Part shown: positions 7,887 to 17,479 of the stretch, piece by piece
Layout: every line of letters begins with the position of its first letter
How positions within the stretch are numbered: position 1 is the first letter of the stretch
Source: Methanococcus maripaludis C5
GTDB lineage: Archaea > AGJL01 > Methanococci > Methanococcales > Methanococcaceae
DNA length: 64,000 bases
NCBI RefSeq assembly: GCF_000016125.1
Contig: NC_009135.1
Location: forward strand, 992,001-1,056,000
Direction of reading: 5' to 3'
Program-made: the position numbers and the translations under genes
The notes under the pieces: generated by a model
What the model was told of the DNA's origin: nothing
The model's input: only the letters and a program-made list of their open reading frames with translations
The model's database searches: none

Positions 7887-9473
7887 TTGAAATCGATTCT
7901 AAAAAAAATAGGATGCATTCTATTTGGAAGCACACTATTGTCTGCGTCTGTCACAGCAGTTTACGCTCTCGAAAAATACGGGAATGTCAATGACTTTTTA
8001 GATGATGATTTAGTAAAGAACGGGAATCCTGATGTTTATATCGTAGTTGGAGAAAACTCCGCTACACCAGATGTAACATCTGCAAACAAAATATCTGCAA
8101 AAATCGGAACTCTTACATACACTGAAAAGGTTGTTGAAGACACATCTACAACAGGATATCAAATTATTGGAGAATCTGAAAGTATTAATTTACTGGATGG
8201 AACAGATAAATTAGATAGTGCAGGTACTAAAAAATCGTGGATTTTAGTTATTGGAGCAGATGACAGTTATTCTGACTATTTCGACGATGATGAAGGAAAT
8301 TCATTTTCATATTCTGAATTTTCGGAAGCAGATAAAACGAGATCTCTTGGAGAATTAGGATATTTACTTAAGTTATATGATATAGATCCAAAAAACCATT
8401 TTGAATCGGATGATGATGCCTCAGAACTGGTATTTGTAAGAATTACTGATTCAGACAAAAATGCAAATTCTCAAACATACAATATCGAAAAAGATATGGT
8501 TTATGTATCAATTGTCTATCCTAATCAAATATCTGCCTTTAAACTAGCAAAAGAATTAGAAGAAGGTTATGAAATTCCGTTTTTGGGCGATAAATACCGT
8601 ATTGTAAAAATTGATGAAGATGATGACATAATATATCTTGGAACAGCTTCTTATGAAGGAACCATTGCACATAACGAATACATAAGTTCAGGCGAATATC
8701 AGGTAGTTTTGGGAGAAATTTTAGAAAATGAGGATGAATACCGTGTTGAAATATCAGTATTAAGAAATGGAAACATGATTGAAGAACATACTGAAACATT
8801 AAGTTCTGATAAGTCATTCTCATTCATTGCAGGAAAGATTGGAGTTACAGTTCATGATGTATGGCTAAATACGGCTGCAGATACTGGCTATGCAGATATT
8901 ACAATATGTAAATCAATTACTGAATTAGAGTTGGGGGAAGAATACATTGAAAACTGGGAAATAAGGGCAGTCGTCAATAACGATGGAAATATCGACTTTT
9001 TAAAAACTTATGAAGATAAAACTGTAGGAATTGCACTTGTATATAATGGAAATGATATTGAAAGAATAAAAGATGGTGACAGAATCGAGATTGCAGATTA
9101 TGTAAATTTAGTATTTGATGATGAAGATGATCTTGATAAAATGATTGCTGAATTTACGGCTGAAAAAACAGTAACTACTGGTTCAACCGGAGGTACATTG
9201 GTTACAACGTCAGGAAAAGTTCCAGAAGTTGTCCTTGATAGTGAAATCGAACTTGATGAAACGGACAAAAATTTAATCCTTATAGGTGGCCCTGTTGCAA
9301 ACCATTTAACAAAAGAGTTGCAGAATAAAGGAAAAATTGATATCGACAATGAAAGTCCTGCGACAGCAGTTTTAGTTGAAGGTGCAGCAAATGGAAATAA
9401 CGTCCTTGTAATTGCAGGAGGGGATAGATACAGTACGGAAAGTGCAGTATTGTCCATCATGAATCTCATTTAA
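7887..9473 (+). CDS. S-layer protein, small paralogue
   Basis: A 528-residue secreted surface protein. The signal peptide MKSILKKIGCILFGSTLLSA plus about 14 residues is followed by the mature start LEKYGNVNDFL. The N-terminal block (PDVYIVVGENSATPDV, then SANKISAKIGTLTY) and C-terminal block (NLILIGGPVANHL, VIAGGDRYSTESAV) match the Methanococcales S-layer N and C domains. The protein is very acidic. The TTG at 7887 is favoured as start because GGGTGA lies five bases upstream, although ATGs occur at 7866 and 7875. Methanococci carry one major S-layer gene of similar length, and from the window alone I cannot say whether this is the major form. Confidence 0.85.
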   Translation: MKSILKKIGCILFGSTLLSASVTAVYALEKYGNVNDFLDDDLVKNGNPDVYIVVGENSATPDVTSANKISAKIGTLTYTEKVVEDTSTTGYQIIGESESINLLDGTDKLDSAGTKKSWILVIGADDSYSDYFDDDEGNSFSYSEFSEADKTRSLGELGYLLKLYDIDPKNHFESDDDASELVFVRITDSDKNANSQTYNIEKDMVYVSIVYPNQISAFKLAKELEEGYEIPFLGDKYRIVKIDEDDDIIYLGTASYEGTIAHNEYISSGEYQVVLGEILENEDEYRVEISVLRNGNMIEEHTETLSSDKSFSFIAGKIGVTVHDVWLNTAADTGYADITICKSITELELGEEYIENWEIRAVVNNDGNIDFLKTYEDKTVGIALVYNGNDIERIKDGDRIEIADYVNLVFDDEDDLDKMIAEFTAEKTVTTGSTGGTLVTTSGKVPEVVLDSEIELDETDKNLILIGGPVANHLTKELQNKGKIDIDNESPATAVLVEGAANGNNVLVIAGGDRYSTESAVLSIMNLI

Positions 9474-9620
9474 TACACTTTTAAATTATTTCTTTTTTCA
9501 AATTTGTTCAAAATATAATCGTGTTCAACAGATAATTTTTTAAAAGCTAAATCCATATTCATAGTGAAAAGTATGGCCGCGATATCATGCTTCTTAAAAA
9601 ATAGTAACTAGAGGATAAAA

Positions 9621-10199
9621 ATGGCTGAAAAAAACCACGTCGGCATTAAAATCAAACAAACACGAGAAAGACAAAATATGTCAATCGAAGAACTTGCAAA
9701 AGCAAGTAACAGCAGTGTAAATCTTATCGAAAGCTTGGAAAATGGAGATTTAGTTCCGTCATTAACCCCTATTTTCAAAATTGCAAGAGCTCTTGGCGTT
9801 AGACTCGGTACATTTTTAGACGATGCTCCTCAGAGCGGTCCTGTGTTAACCAAATCTGGAAGCTCAGAAAGTATCGTCAGATTTTCTGGAAAAATCGATG
9901 GAACCAAAGATAGCAAATTAGATTTTTATGCACTCGCAGCTGAAAAACAGGACAGACATATGGAACCATTCCTAATAGATGTTCATCCACTTGAATCTGA
10001 TGAATACAAACTCTCTTCACATGAAGGAGAAGAATTTATCTATGTAATGGATGGAGAAATCGAAGTATTATATGGGCAGGAAAAATACCTCCTTAAAAAA
10101 GGAGACAGCATATACTACGATTCGATAGTTCCACATGATTTGCATGCATTTGGAAAAGATGTTGCAAAAATTCTTGCAGTAATATACTCACCATTCTAA
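9621..10199 (+). CDS. XRE-family regulator with C-terminal cupin domain
   Basis: A 192-residue transcription regulator. Residues 7-62 form a helix-turn-helix of the XRE type ([19 protein letters not shown]), and residues 115-190 form a cupin barrel with [19 protein letters not shown]. The cupin probably senses a small ligand. Genes of this type sit in front of an acyl-CoA ligase gene in many methanogens, as here, with the thioesterase gene between, so it probably controls this operon. The start ATG follows GAGGATAAAA. Confidence 0.88.
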   Translation: MAEKNHVGIKIKQTRERQNMSIEELAKASNSSVNLIESLENGDLVPSLTPIFKIARALGVRLGTFLDDAPQSGPVLTKSGSSESIVRFSGKIDGTKDSKLDFYALAAEKQDRHMEPFLIDVHPLESDEYKLSSHEGEEFIYVMDGEIEVLYGQEKYLLKKGDSIYYDSIVPHDLHAFGKDVAKILAVIYSPF

Positions 10200-10220
10200 T
10201 CTTTAAAAATTGTGATAATA

Positions 10221-10628
10221 ATGTTTAAAACAACCGTAACCCCTCGATTTGGCGATGTTGATGGATTAAAACATGTAAACAACATCGTACCTGCAATTTG
10301 GTTTGAACAGGCCAGAAATCCATTATTCGAAATATTTGTACCAGACTTTGATTTAAGCTACGAAAAATGGAATTTAATTATGGTAAGAACAGAATTTGAC
10401 TTCGTAGGGCAGATGTATCTTGGAATGGACGTTGAAATTAGATCATATATTTCAAAAATTGGAAATTCATCATTTACAATGTACCAGGAAGCCTGGCAAA
10501 ACGGCAAATTGGCCGTAAAAGGAAAAGCAGTTGCTGTTCATTATGATTTTATAAATCAAAAGTCAGTTCCGATACCAGATTCCATTAAAGAAAAGTTAAA
10601 AGAACACTTTATCGAAGGAATCGATTAA
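10221..10628 (+). CDS. Acyl-CoA thioesterase, 4HBT hot-dog family
   Basis: A 135-residue single hot-dog domain. The signature RFGDVDGLKHVNNI contains the catalytic aspartate and the HVNN turn of 4-hydroxybenzoyl-CoA thioesterase relatives, followed by WFEQARN. It would hydrolyse acyl-CoA thioesters in the cytoplasm; the acyl group is unknown. The ATG at 10221 is chosen over a GTG at 10212 because that GTGAT serves as its ribosome binding site. It lies between the XRE regulator and the acyl-CoA ligase. Confidence 0.85.
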   Translation: MFKTTVTPRFGDVDGLKHVNNIVPAIWFEQARNPLFEIFVPDFDLSYEKWNLIMVRTEFDFVGQMYLGMDVEIRSYISKIGNSSFTMYQEAWQNGKLAVKGKAVAVHYDFINQKSVPIPDSIKEKLKEHFIEGID

Positions 10629-10649
10629 TAGCACATTTAGAGGTACATC

Positions 10650-12299
10650 ATGCTTTTTACAAACGATACCCTTGGAGAACTCTTTGAAAAGCAGGTTCGA
10701 AAAGATCCTGAAAGAGAATTCATGGTATATCCCGATAGAAATCTTAGATTAACATATAAAGAATTTGACGATAGAGTAAATATGCTCGCAAAAGGGCTTC
10801 TTGAAATTGGCATAACTAAAGGAGACCACGTTGGAATATGGGCTAAAAACGTTCCAGACTGGCTTACATTCATGTTTGCAACTGCAAAAATTGGGGCAGT
10901 TTTGGTTACAGTAAACACCGCATATAAAAGCCATGAACTTGCGTATGTTCTCAAACAGTCTGACATGAAAGCCCTTGCAATTATTGATGGATTTAGGGAT
11001 ACAAGTTATATCGATATTTTGTATGAACTCGTTCCAGAATTAAAAACATGCCAGCGAGGCGGTTTAAACAGTTCAGAATTCCCATTCTTAAAAAGCGTAA
11101 TTTACGTTGGACAGGAAAAACACCGTGGAATGTACAACACCAACGAATTAATGCTTCTTGGAAAACACCAACCTGATGACGAACTCTTAAGGATTAAAAA
11201 AGAGTTAGATTCTGATGATGTAATAAACATGCAGTATACGTCTGGAACTACGGGTTTTCCAAAGGGAGTAATGCTCACACACAAAAACATCTTGAATAAC
11301 GGGTTTTATATCGGCGATAGACAGAAATTTACTAAAGAGGACAGGTTGTGTATAACAGTACCGCTTTTCCATTGTTTTGGTATTGTTCTTGCAGTTATGG
11401 CAATTTTAACTCATGGAGGTACTATGGTAATGGTTGAGCTTTTCGACCCGCTGTTAGTTCTAGCTGCAGTTCAGAAAGAAAAGTGTACTGCCCTTTATGG
11501 GGTACCAACCATGTTTATTGCAGAGTACAGCCACCCGATGTTTGACATGTTTGATCTTTCCAGTCTTCGTACAGGCATTATGGCAGGATCCACACCACCA
11601 ATAGAAGTCATGAAAAAAGTGGTTAAGGACATGTACATGACTGGAATAACGAGTGTATATGGTTTAACAGAAGGATCTCCAGGATTTACCCAAACTAGTA
11701 TTGATGACTCGTTAGAAAAAAGAGTACAAACTGTTGGAAGAAAATTACCAGAATGTGAGGTAAAACTTGTAGATCCCGAAACTGGAGAAACTGTAGGTCC
11801 GGGAGAAATTGGAGAAATATGCTGTAAAGGCTACAATGTCATGAAAGGATACTATAAAATGCCTGAAAAGACTAAAGAAGTAATCGATGAAGATGGTTGG
11901 CTCCACAGTGGTGATTTAGCTACAGTAGATGAAGAAGGATACTACTCAATTGTGGGCCGTATCAAAGAAATGATCATTCGTGGTGGGGAAAACATCTACC
12001 CACGAGAAATTGAGGAATTTTTATACACCATGCCGGGAATTAACGATGCGCAAGTCATTGGAATTCCCGATGAAAAATACGGGGAAATTGTTGGTGCATT
12101 TGTAATCCCTAAAGAAGATTATGACATTAGAGAAGAAGACGTTAGAGACTATGCAATTGATAAAATTGCAAGATATAAGGTTCCTAAACACGTATTTGTA
12201 GTTAAAGAATTTCCTATGACTGCCAGTGGAAAAATACAGAAGTTTAAATTAGTAGAACTTGCAGTTGAACTCTTGAAAAAAGAAACGGAAGAATTATAA
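10650..12299 (+). CDS. AMP-forming acyl-CoA synthetase
   Basis: A 549-residue ANL-superfamily ligase that activates a carboxylic acid to acyl-AMP and then acyl-CoA. The signature motifs are [16 protein letters not shown] (P-loop), YGLTEGSPG (A4/A5), [14 protein letters not shown] with [16 protein letters not shown] (hinge), and the catalytic lysine in [10 protein letters not shown] near the C-terminus. It resembles medium-chain fatty-acid ligases more than acetyl-CoA synthetase. As archaeal lipids are isoprenoid, a plausible role is re-activating branched or aryl acids for amino-acid synthesis, but this is inference. Confidence 0.9.
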   Translation: MLFTNDTLGELFEKQVRKDPEREFMVYPDRNLRLTYKEFDDRVNMLAKGLLEIGITKGDHVGIWAKNVPDWLTFMFATAKIGAVLVTVNTAYKSHELAYVLKQSDMKALAIIDGFRDTSYIDILYELVPELKTCQRGGLNSSEFPFLKSVIYVGQEKHRGMYNTNELMLLGKHQPDDELLRIKKELDSDDVINMQYTSGTTGFPKGVMLTHKNILNNGFYIGDRQKFTKEDRLCITVPLFHCFGIVLAVMAILTHGGTMVMVELFDPLLVLAAVQKEKCTALYGVPTMFIAEYSHPMFDMFDLSSLRTGIMAGSTPPIEVMKKVVKDMYMTGITSVYGLTEGSPGFTQTSIDDSLEKRVQTVGRKLPECEVKLVDPETGETVGPGEIGEICCKGYNVMKGYYKMPEKTKEVIDEDGWLHSGDLATVDEEGYYSIVGRIKEMIIRGGENIYPREIEEFLYTMPGINDAQVIGIPDEKYGEIVGAFVIPKEDYDIREEDVRDYAIDKIARYKVPKHVFVVKEFPMTASGKIQKFKLVELAVELLKKETEEL

Positions 12300-12336
12300 T
12301 ACCTTTTTTTATAATTTTTAGATTTATGGTAAAATT

Positions 12337-13260
12337 ATGCAGTATATCGATAAATCAAACGAAGAATTTTTATCCGAAATTTACAAAATAGTTGGAAAAA
12401 TAAGATTAGAAATCGGCCTCAGTGAATCAGAAATTACAATTTCAGATTTTGAATTTAAAATTGATGCTGGAAATAAAAATAATTTAATTTTAATGTTTTA
12501 TACGCCCACAAGAACCGATAAATCGCTACTTATCGGCCCAGGTGGCTGGGTAATTGGTAGACTAAGGGAAGAATTAAAAAATAAATTCAAAGAAAATTTA
12601 GTTATTCGAGTAGAAAGTTATATCGATAGAAAAAAGGAACTTGAAACTATTGAAAAGTCAATTTCCCAGTTGAAAACGAATGGATTGGATATATCGCCTA
12701 AAAAAGATGCTTTAGTGATAATACAGTGTGAAAATGATCTTTCATCGATCGATTTTATAAAAGAATATTTCAATCCGTTTTGTATAACGTTTGACCTTGG
12801 AACCGCAATGCTACCCCATAAAAATAGAAACAGAATCGAACAGGTTTTGAAAGACAAAAATATAAACTACGAAATCTTAAGCCCGTATCTATTAAATAAT
12901 GAACAGATTGTTGATTCGATATCAAAAAACCCGTGTGAAACTGTCTGCAATAACTTAATTTCAGAAATGTTAAATTATGCAAAAAATAAAAACTTTGAGA
13001 TAATGGTTTTCAACCATTTTAACAAAACTTATGAATTAATGAACGAAATTCACATGATAAATTTCTTAAAAATGTTTCCAGTTAAGTTGAACTCATTGAT
13101 ACATAAGGGCAGAAGTTTAGATTGCCCACTGTTCATACAATCCTGCAAAAGAAACAAAATAACGAAAACATTCAAAGTAAAACAGATCGTTTCAGATGTC
13201 TACAGCGGTCTTGTAGAACCTACTGAAGGTGCAGAAGAAATTATGAAATATTTAAAATAA
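12337..13260 (+). CDS. KH-domain protein with degenerate PP-loop ATPase-like domain
   Basis: A 307-residue conserved methanogen protein. Residues about 35-95 look like a KH RNA-binding fold with an LLIGPGGWVIGRLREEL GxxG loop. Residues 124-180 follow the secondary-structure pattern of PP-loop ATPases (DALVIIQCENDLSSIDF, then ITFDLGTAMLP where active relatives have VDPGT), but the SGGxDS nucleotide loop is not preserved. I infer an RNA-related protein, perhaps a tRNA thiolation-family derivative without catalysis. The downstream neighbour is mfnD, 18 bases away. Confidence 0.6.
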   Translation: MQYIDKSNEEFLSEIYKIVGKIRLEIGLSESEITISDFEFKIDAGNKNNLILMFYTPTRTDKSLLIGPGGWVIGRLREELKNKFKENLVIRVESYIDRKKELETIEKSISQLKTNGLDISPKKDALVIIQCENDLSSIDFIKEYFNPFCITFDLGTAMLPHKNRNRIEQVLKDKNINYEILSPYLLNNEQIVDSISKNPCETVCNNLISEMLNYAKNKNFEIMVFNHFNKTYELMNEIHMINFLKMFPVKLNSLIHKGRSLDCPLFIQSCKRNKITKTFKVKQIVSDVYSGLVEPTEGAEEIMKYLK

Positions 13261-13278
13261 ATTTTAAAGAGTGAAAAC

Positions 13279-14187
13279 TTGGATGACAAAAAAATATTTC
13301 TTTTTGAATTTACAGTTGGAACTGGACTCGTCCCCGATGAACTCCTCGCTGAAGGAAAATTAATGTTTGATATATTGTTAAATCAATTTTTAAATGAAAA
13401 TTATACTGTTAAAACAATACTTTGCGAAAAAATAGCTAAAAAATATCCTGAATATCATGAAATGGATAATTTAGAGATAACTGTTTCGAACGATTACATA
13501 AATTCAGTTAAAGAGTGTTTAGAGGTTTCAGATTTTGCACTTGCAATTGCGCCAGAAGAAGATATGATATTGTATAACTTAACAGAGCTTATCGAAGAAA
13601 GCGGCTGTTTAAATTTAGGCTGTGAAAAATTAGGGGTAAAAATTGCAGGAGACAAATTTTTAACCTACGAAGCGATTAAAAATTTCGTAAATACGCCAAA
13701 AACATTCCCAATTAAAAAATACGTTGTTAAAAACAGGCTTGGATGCGACAGTACCCACGATACGTTTGATGAAAATTACATTGTTCAGGAATTTATTGAA
13801 GGAGAACCATATTCCATCATTTTTATTGCAAAAAATAAAAAATTCTATCCATTATGTATGAATAAACAGTATATTGAAGAGAGATACTGCGGAGGGGAAA
13901 TAAATATTGATCACCCCCTAAAAGAAAAGGCGATTATTGAATGTAAGAAAACTCTCGAACAAATCGATGGAATTAACGGTTACGTTGGAGTAGATTTCAT
14001 GATCAATGGAAAAGAAATCTCAATTTTAGAAGTAAATCCAAGAATTACAACTTCAATTTGTGGAATTAGATCAAAACCGTCAGTTGGAAAACTTTTGATA
14101 GATAATGCGCTTGGAAAGGAGATAAACTTCGAAGTTGAACCTGGTTTAAAATTTAAAAGAAACGATTTTGGATTTGAATTTTTATAA
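13279..14187 (+). CDS. mfnD: Tyramine-L-glutamate ligase (ATP-grasp)
   Basis: A 302-residue ATP-grasp enzyme of the MfnD type, which joins tyramine to the gamma-carboxyl of glutamate in methanofuran synthesis. Visible features are FEFTVGTGLV at the N-terminus, the VVKNRLGCDST loop, QEFIEGEPYS, the segment GYVGVDFMI, and the metal-binding EVNPRITTSICG. The start is a TTG at 13279 with GAGTGAAAA upstream. A neighbouring ATP-grasp carboxylate-amine ligase of other specificity cannot be excluded by sequence alone, but the combination of motifs fits MfnD best. Confidence 0.78.
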   Translation: MDDKKIFLFEFTVGTGLVPDELLAEGKLMFDILLNQFLNENYTVKTILCEKIAKKYPEYHEMDNLEITVSNDYINSVKECLEVSDFALAIAPEEDMILYNLTELIEESGCLNLGCEKLGVKIAGDKFLTYEAIKNFVNTPKTFPIKKYVVKNRLGCDSTHDTFDENYIVQEFIEGEPYSIIFIAKNKKFYPLCMNKQYIEERYCGGEINIDHPLKEKAIIECKKTLEQIDGINGYVGVDFMINGKEISILEVNPRITTSICGIRSKPSVGKLLIDNALGKEINFEVEPGLKFKRNDFGFEFL

Positions 14188-14251
14188 AATTTATTTTTAA
14201 ATTCTAAAAATTTAACTATTTTAAAATACAGATATTATTACGAGGGATATT

Positions 14252-14734
14252 ATGGACTTCGTAAAATCTGGAAAATGCCTTTCATTTTTTGTTGAGGAAT
14301 TTAAATCGGAAATAGAATCTAAAAACGCTAAAAAAATAGTGTATATCGGTTCAAAAGGGGTTTGCTTTTCGATGGCCCAGCTTTTTGGATATTCAATTAG
14401 AAATACTGTTAAAAATCAATACTTTATTCCTGATGCAGAAATTGAAAATTCTGTAGAATATGAACTCACAGATATAGGTTACAGGTTTTTCGGGCTTGAA
14501 AATAAAAAAAATCTGATAAATCCCGATATTTTAGTAATTATGGGCGGAATTGCAACTGCACATTCAAAAGCTACGCCTGATGAAGTAAATGCCATAATCA
14601 AGAATCTGAGTCCCAAAAAAATTATTGGAATAAGCATTTGTAATGTATTTAAACATAATAAATGGCTTGATAAAATTGATTTTGACGTATTAGTTGATGG
14701 AACATTGGATCCAGTAAATTTATGGAAAAAATAG
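14252..14734 (+). CDS. DUF2124 family protein
   Basis: A 160-residue methanogen-specific protein of the DUF2124 family. It has an alpha/beta pattern with KKIVYIGSKGVCFSMAQLFG and PDILVIMGGIATAHSK segments and a C-terminal DVLVDGTLDP. No membrane segment or known catalytic motif is seen. It may bind a nucleotide or corrinoid in a Rossmann-like fold, but the function is unknown. The start is ATG after GAGGGATATT, 64 bases from mfnD. Confidence 0.75.
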   Translation: MDFVKSGKCLSFFVEEFKSEIESKNAKKIVYIGSKGVCFSMAQLFGYSIRNTVKNQYFIPDAEIENSVEYELTDIGYRFFGLENKKNLINPDILVIMGGIATAHSKATPDEVNAIIKNLSPKKIIGISICNVFKHNKWLDKIDFDVLVDGTLDPVNLWKK

Positions 14735-14879
14735 ATTTAATATATTTATCGTCGATATAACTTTTTTTAAGAAATTGCCCCGACAAAAATGTTCTTTTTT
14801 TAAATATTTCAGTAATATGTATATATTATTTAAAAAAAATAATTATACGTAGAAATTAAAATTATATTTTGGGGTAATC

Positions 14880-15170
14880 ATGGGGGCACTTACAGAATAT
14901 TTGGAATTAAAAGATGAAACTTGCCATTTAAAAGAAGAAGTTTCAAGAGTAATGACAGATAGAAAACGAACTACTTCCGAAAAACGAGAAATTGTAGAAA
15001 GCTTACAGAAGCGATTGAGATTAAAAAAACAGAGAATTAGAATACTGCACGACAAAGTAGTAGCCTACTATCTATTTCCAGGACTGCTTATTATTGTAGC
15101 TGCCCTAGCATTTCGATTTTCAGAATCGTTTAGAGAAATATTGATTGAAATTTTGATGAAATTTATTTAA
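14880..15170 (+). CDS. Small coiled-coil protein with one C-terminal membrane helix
   Basis: A 96-residue protein with a charged coiled-coil region at residues 8-58 (rich in E, K, R) and a hydrophobic helix at about 62-80 (YYLFPGLLIIVAALAF), followed by a short amphipathic tail. This suggests a tail-anchored membrane protein with a cytoplasmic coiled coil. No family is recognised. The start ATG has GGGGTAATC upstream. T-rich sequence downstream (15174-15215) may terminate the transcript. Confidence 0.7.
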   Translation: MGALTEYLELKDETCHLKEEVSRVMTDRKRTTSEKREIVESLQKRLRLKKQRIRILHDKVVAYYLFPGLLIIVAALAFRFSESFREILIEILMKFI

Positions 15171-15173
15171 ATG

Positions 15174-15215
15174 CTTTTTTTGTTTTTGATTTATTTTTCG
15201 ATTTTTATTTAATGG
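15174..15215 (+). terminator. Oligo-T transcription terminator candidate
   Basis: Directly after the coiled-coil gene there are several runs of five to seven T separated by single bases. Archaeal RNA polymerase terminates on such runs without a hairpin. Confidence 0.4.
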
Positions 15216-15266
15216 AAAACTCACATTATACAAATCACTGATGTCTAAAAGAATTATCGTGATAGT

Positions 15267-15701
15267 ATGAATGAAAACAGTTCAATTTCTGATGAAAAAT
15301 TATTCAAATTAATGGAAATCGTTAAAAAAAGGTACGGAAAAGTTCCGTACATTATTGAAAAAATGAAAACTAATCCAAAACTTTTAGAATCAAAAATCAA
15401 CTACGATGAAGCTGTTGTTGATGATTACAAGCATATTGACCCAAAAACTGCGGAATTGATTTCTATTGCAGTTGTTTCAGCTCTCGGTTGTGAACACTGC
15501 ATCGAATTTCACATCGAAGCTGCTAAAAAAATGGGAATAAGTGAAGAACAGATTATGACTGCTGTTTTAATTGCAGGATCATTATCAAATGCAGCAGTTC
15601 TTTCGAAATCAACACGTGCACTTCAAAAAGTAAACAATACACTAAAATACGATGAAAATAGCCTAAGCTGTCCTGAATGTAATATTTTAGGAACAAAATA
15701 A
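15267..15701 (+). CDS. AhpD-like carboxymuconolactone decarboxylase family protein
   Basis: A 144-residue all-helical protein with CEHCIEFHIEAAKKMG at about residue 76, the CxxCxxxH motif of AhpD-type thiol reductants. Two more cysteines in the tail (SCPECN) form a possible metal or redox site that is uncommon in the family. It may take part in peroxide defence, but no peroxiredoxin gene is near. The start ATG follows CGTGATAGT. Confidence 0.8.
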   Translation: MNENSSISDEKLFKLMEIVKKRYGKVPYIIEKMKTNPKLLESKINYDEAVVDDYKHIDPKTAELISIAVVSALGCEHCIEFHIEAAKKMGISEEQIMTAVLIAGSLSNAAVLSKSTRALQKVNNTLKYDENSLSCPECNILGTK

Positions 15702-15713
15702 TTTTTTTACGTT

Positions 15714-16475
15714 TTAAATTTTTAAAAATTCTGCATCGACTACAACGTGCCAGATTCCAGGAGCATATTTCTTTATTTTATTAATTTTATATTTATCCAA
15801 TTTATAGCCGTTTTTCTCTGCATGATATTTTAAACGCTCTATCGGGCGAGATTCGAGTATTTTTTCATGAACTGTTTCATGGTAGTGAATTACTCCGCCA
15901 TTCTCGTGAAGTATTTCAAAAGCTTTGTCCAAAAATTTATGGGTTTTTAAAACATAACCCATTGAAATCCTGTTTGCAATATTTTTTAAGGAAAAATCCC
16001 TATTGTCTCCCAAAATGGGAGTTACATTTTCGATTTTATTTAATTTTATATTTTCAGAAAGGTGGTGATAAGAATCAGGATTTAATTCAAGAGCGTAAAT
16101 CATTTTAGGATTTGAATATTTTGCAATAGGAATTGTAAAGTATCCAATCCCTGCAAACATGTCTACAACAATTTCATTGCTGTTTGAAAGAGTACTTATT
16201 CGCTTTCGTTCTTCTAAATTTCCCATGCTCCACATTACTTTTGATACATCAATTTTAAAAAGGCACCCGTGTTCTTTATGTATTGTTTCTGTTTTGGTTC
16301 CGTAGAGTAATTTTATTTTTGGAGTTCTTAAATCTCCAGTAATATGTGTATTATATTTTACAATAGTTTTGCATTTGGTCTTTTCTACCAAATAATTAAT
16401 TTCATTGTCGTTTAAATTCTTTTTAACGATTAAAATATCGCCTATTTTTTGATATTTTGGTGTTTTAAATTCCAT
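15714..16475 (-). CDS. taw2: tRNA(Phe) wyosine biosynthesis enzyme Taw2
   Basis: A 253-residue class I SAM-binding protein. The length and the MWSMGNLEERKR segment, followed by the VVDMFAGIGYFTIPIAKY SAM loop and ALELNPDSY, match Taw2, which transfers the aminocarboxypropyl group of SAM to 4-demethylwyosine at position 37 of tRNA(Phe). The related methyltransferase Trm5 is about 90 residues longer because of an extra N-terminal domain, which is absent here. It converges with the AhpD-like gene (13 bases between stops). Confidence 0.8.
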   Translation of the reverse strand: MEFKTPKYQKIGDILIVKKNLNDNEINYLVEKTKCKTIVKYNTHITGDLRTPKIKLLYGTKTETIHKEHGCLFKIDVSKVMWSMGNLEERKRISTLSNSNEIVVDMFAGIGYFTIPIAKYSNPKMIYALELNPDSYHHLSENIKLNKIENVTPILGDNRDFSLKNIANRISMGYVLKTHKFLDKAFEILHENGGVIHYHETVHEKILESRPIERLKYHAEKNGYKLDKYKINKIKKYAPGIWHVVVDAEFLKI

Positions 16476-16536
16476 ATTTTCACGTAAATTATAATTTAAG
16501 ATTAAAATTAATTTAAAAATTTAAAAAAAGAATTGT

Positions 16537-17052
16537 TTATTTTCCAAGCGCTTCTGCAATTTTTAATCCAAATTCTTTTGCAGCGTCAGGATTTCTTCCA
16601 GTAATTACTTTTCCATCCACAATTACAGCTTCGTCCAGGTAAATTGCTCCGTTTTGCTGTAAAACTGCAATAGATTCATCATCTGGAAATACTGTTACTT
16701 TTTTACCATTTAAAAGTCCCGCTTGTGCTAGAACTGCTGGCGAAATGCATATTGCGGCGGTAACTTTTCCCTGTTTATTAAATTCTTTTAAAAGTTCAAG
16801 TAATTTTTCGTTATTCCAGAGGAAATCTCGTGAACCCCCTCCCCCAACAATAACTATCGCATCAAAATCGTTTGAATTTACTTCTTCAATCGTTTTTGTT
16901 GTTGTCATTACTTTGCCCATAACTCCCTTATGCTGTCCGATTGTAGTTGAAACTACCTGTGTAGCAATATTTTTGCTCTGAAATACCTGTAAAGGTTCAA
17001 AAAGTTCTTCATCCCTAAATCTTTCTGGTGCAATAACCATTACTATGGTCAC
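16537..17052 (-). CDS. DJ-1/PfpI family protein
   Basis: A 171-residue protein of the DJ-1/PfpI superfamily. The nucleophile-elbow region AAICISPAVLAQAG carries the cysteine, and VIVGGGGSRDFLW and the C-terminal VIVDGKVITGRNPDAAKEF are typical. Members act as glyoxalases, deglycases, chaperones or peptidases, and the sequence does not decide which. The GTG at 17052 is used as start because GGAGGGAT lies seven bases upstream; an ATG four codons later is too far from it. Confidence 0.85.
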   Translation of the reverse strand: MTIVMVIAPERFRDEELFEPLQVFQSKNIATQVVSTTIGQHKGVMGKVMTTTKTIEEVNSNDFDAIVIVGGGGSRDFLWNNEKLLELLKEFNKQGKVTAAICISPAVLAQAGLLNGKKVTVFPDDESIAVLQQNGAIYLDEAVIVDGKVITGRNPDAAKEFGLKIAEALGK

Positions 17053-17171
17053 GAAAATCCCTCCTTCTTCGCTTCAATATTTAAACATATATATCTTAAT
17101 TTATAAAAACGTAAATAATGTAAATGCAAATTACTATTAAAAAGTACAATATTTGAACCATTTGTGAAAAA

Positions 17172-17468
17172 ATGAACTTTAATTCGATAAAAGCAGATTA
17201 CAAAAAATTAATAATTTCTATTGCCCTAGATATTGTTGGTATGGCCACATATTTAATCCCAGGACTTGGAGAATCTGGAGATTTAGTATGGGCCCCAATA
17301 TATGCGTTAATTATTAGAAATTTATACCATTCATCAATTTTGGGAATTTTGGGGGGATTTGAAGAAATTTTAATTGGAACGGATGCAATTCCTTCAGCCA
17401 CGATATTTTGGATACTTGAAACGCTCGGAATCATCAAAAATAAAGAATTTCAGGAAATTTACAAATAA
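17172..17468 (+). CDS. Small membrane protein of unknown function
   Basis: A 98-residue hydrophobic protein with two or three likely membrane segments (IISIALDIVGMATYLIPG, LVWAPIYALIIRN, ILGILGGFEEIL). Glycines and the GLGESGD loop are notable. No recognised domain. The start ATG follows GTGAAAAA. The gene ends 11 bases before the UPF0146 gene and is probably co-transcribed. Confidence 0.65.
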   Translation: MNFNSIKADYKKLIISIALDIVGMATYLIPGLGESGDLVWAPIYALIIRNLYHSSILGILGGFEEILIGTDAIPSATIFWILETLGIIKNKEFQEIYK

Positions 17469-17479
17469 AGGGATATTCT

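Noticed and set aside
9098-9469. Long antisense ORF within the S-layer gene
   Set aside because: It mirrors the codon bias of the real gene, with Ser- and Leu-rich nonsense and no ribosome binding site.
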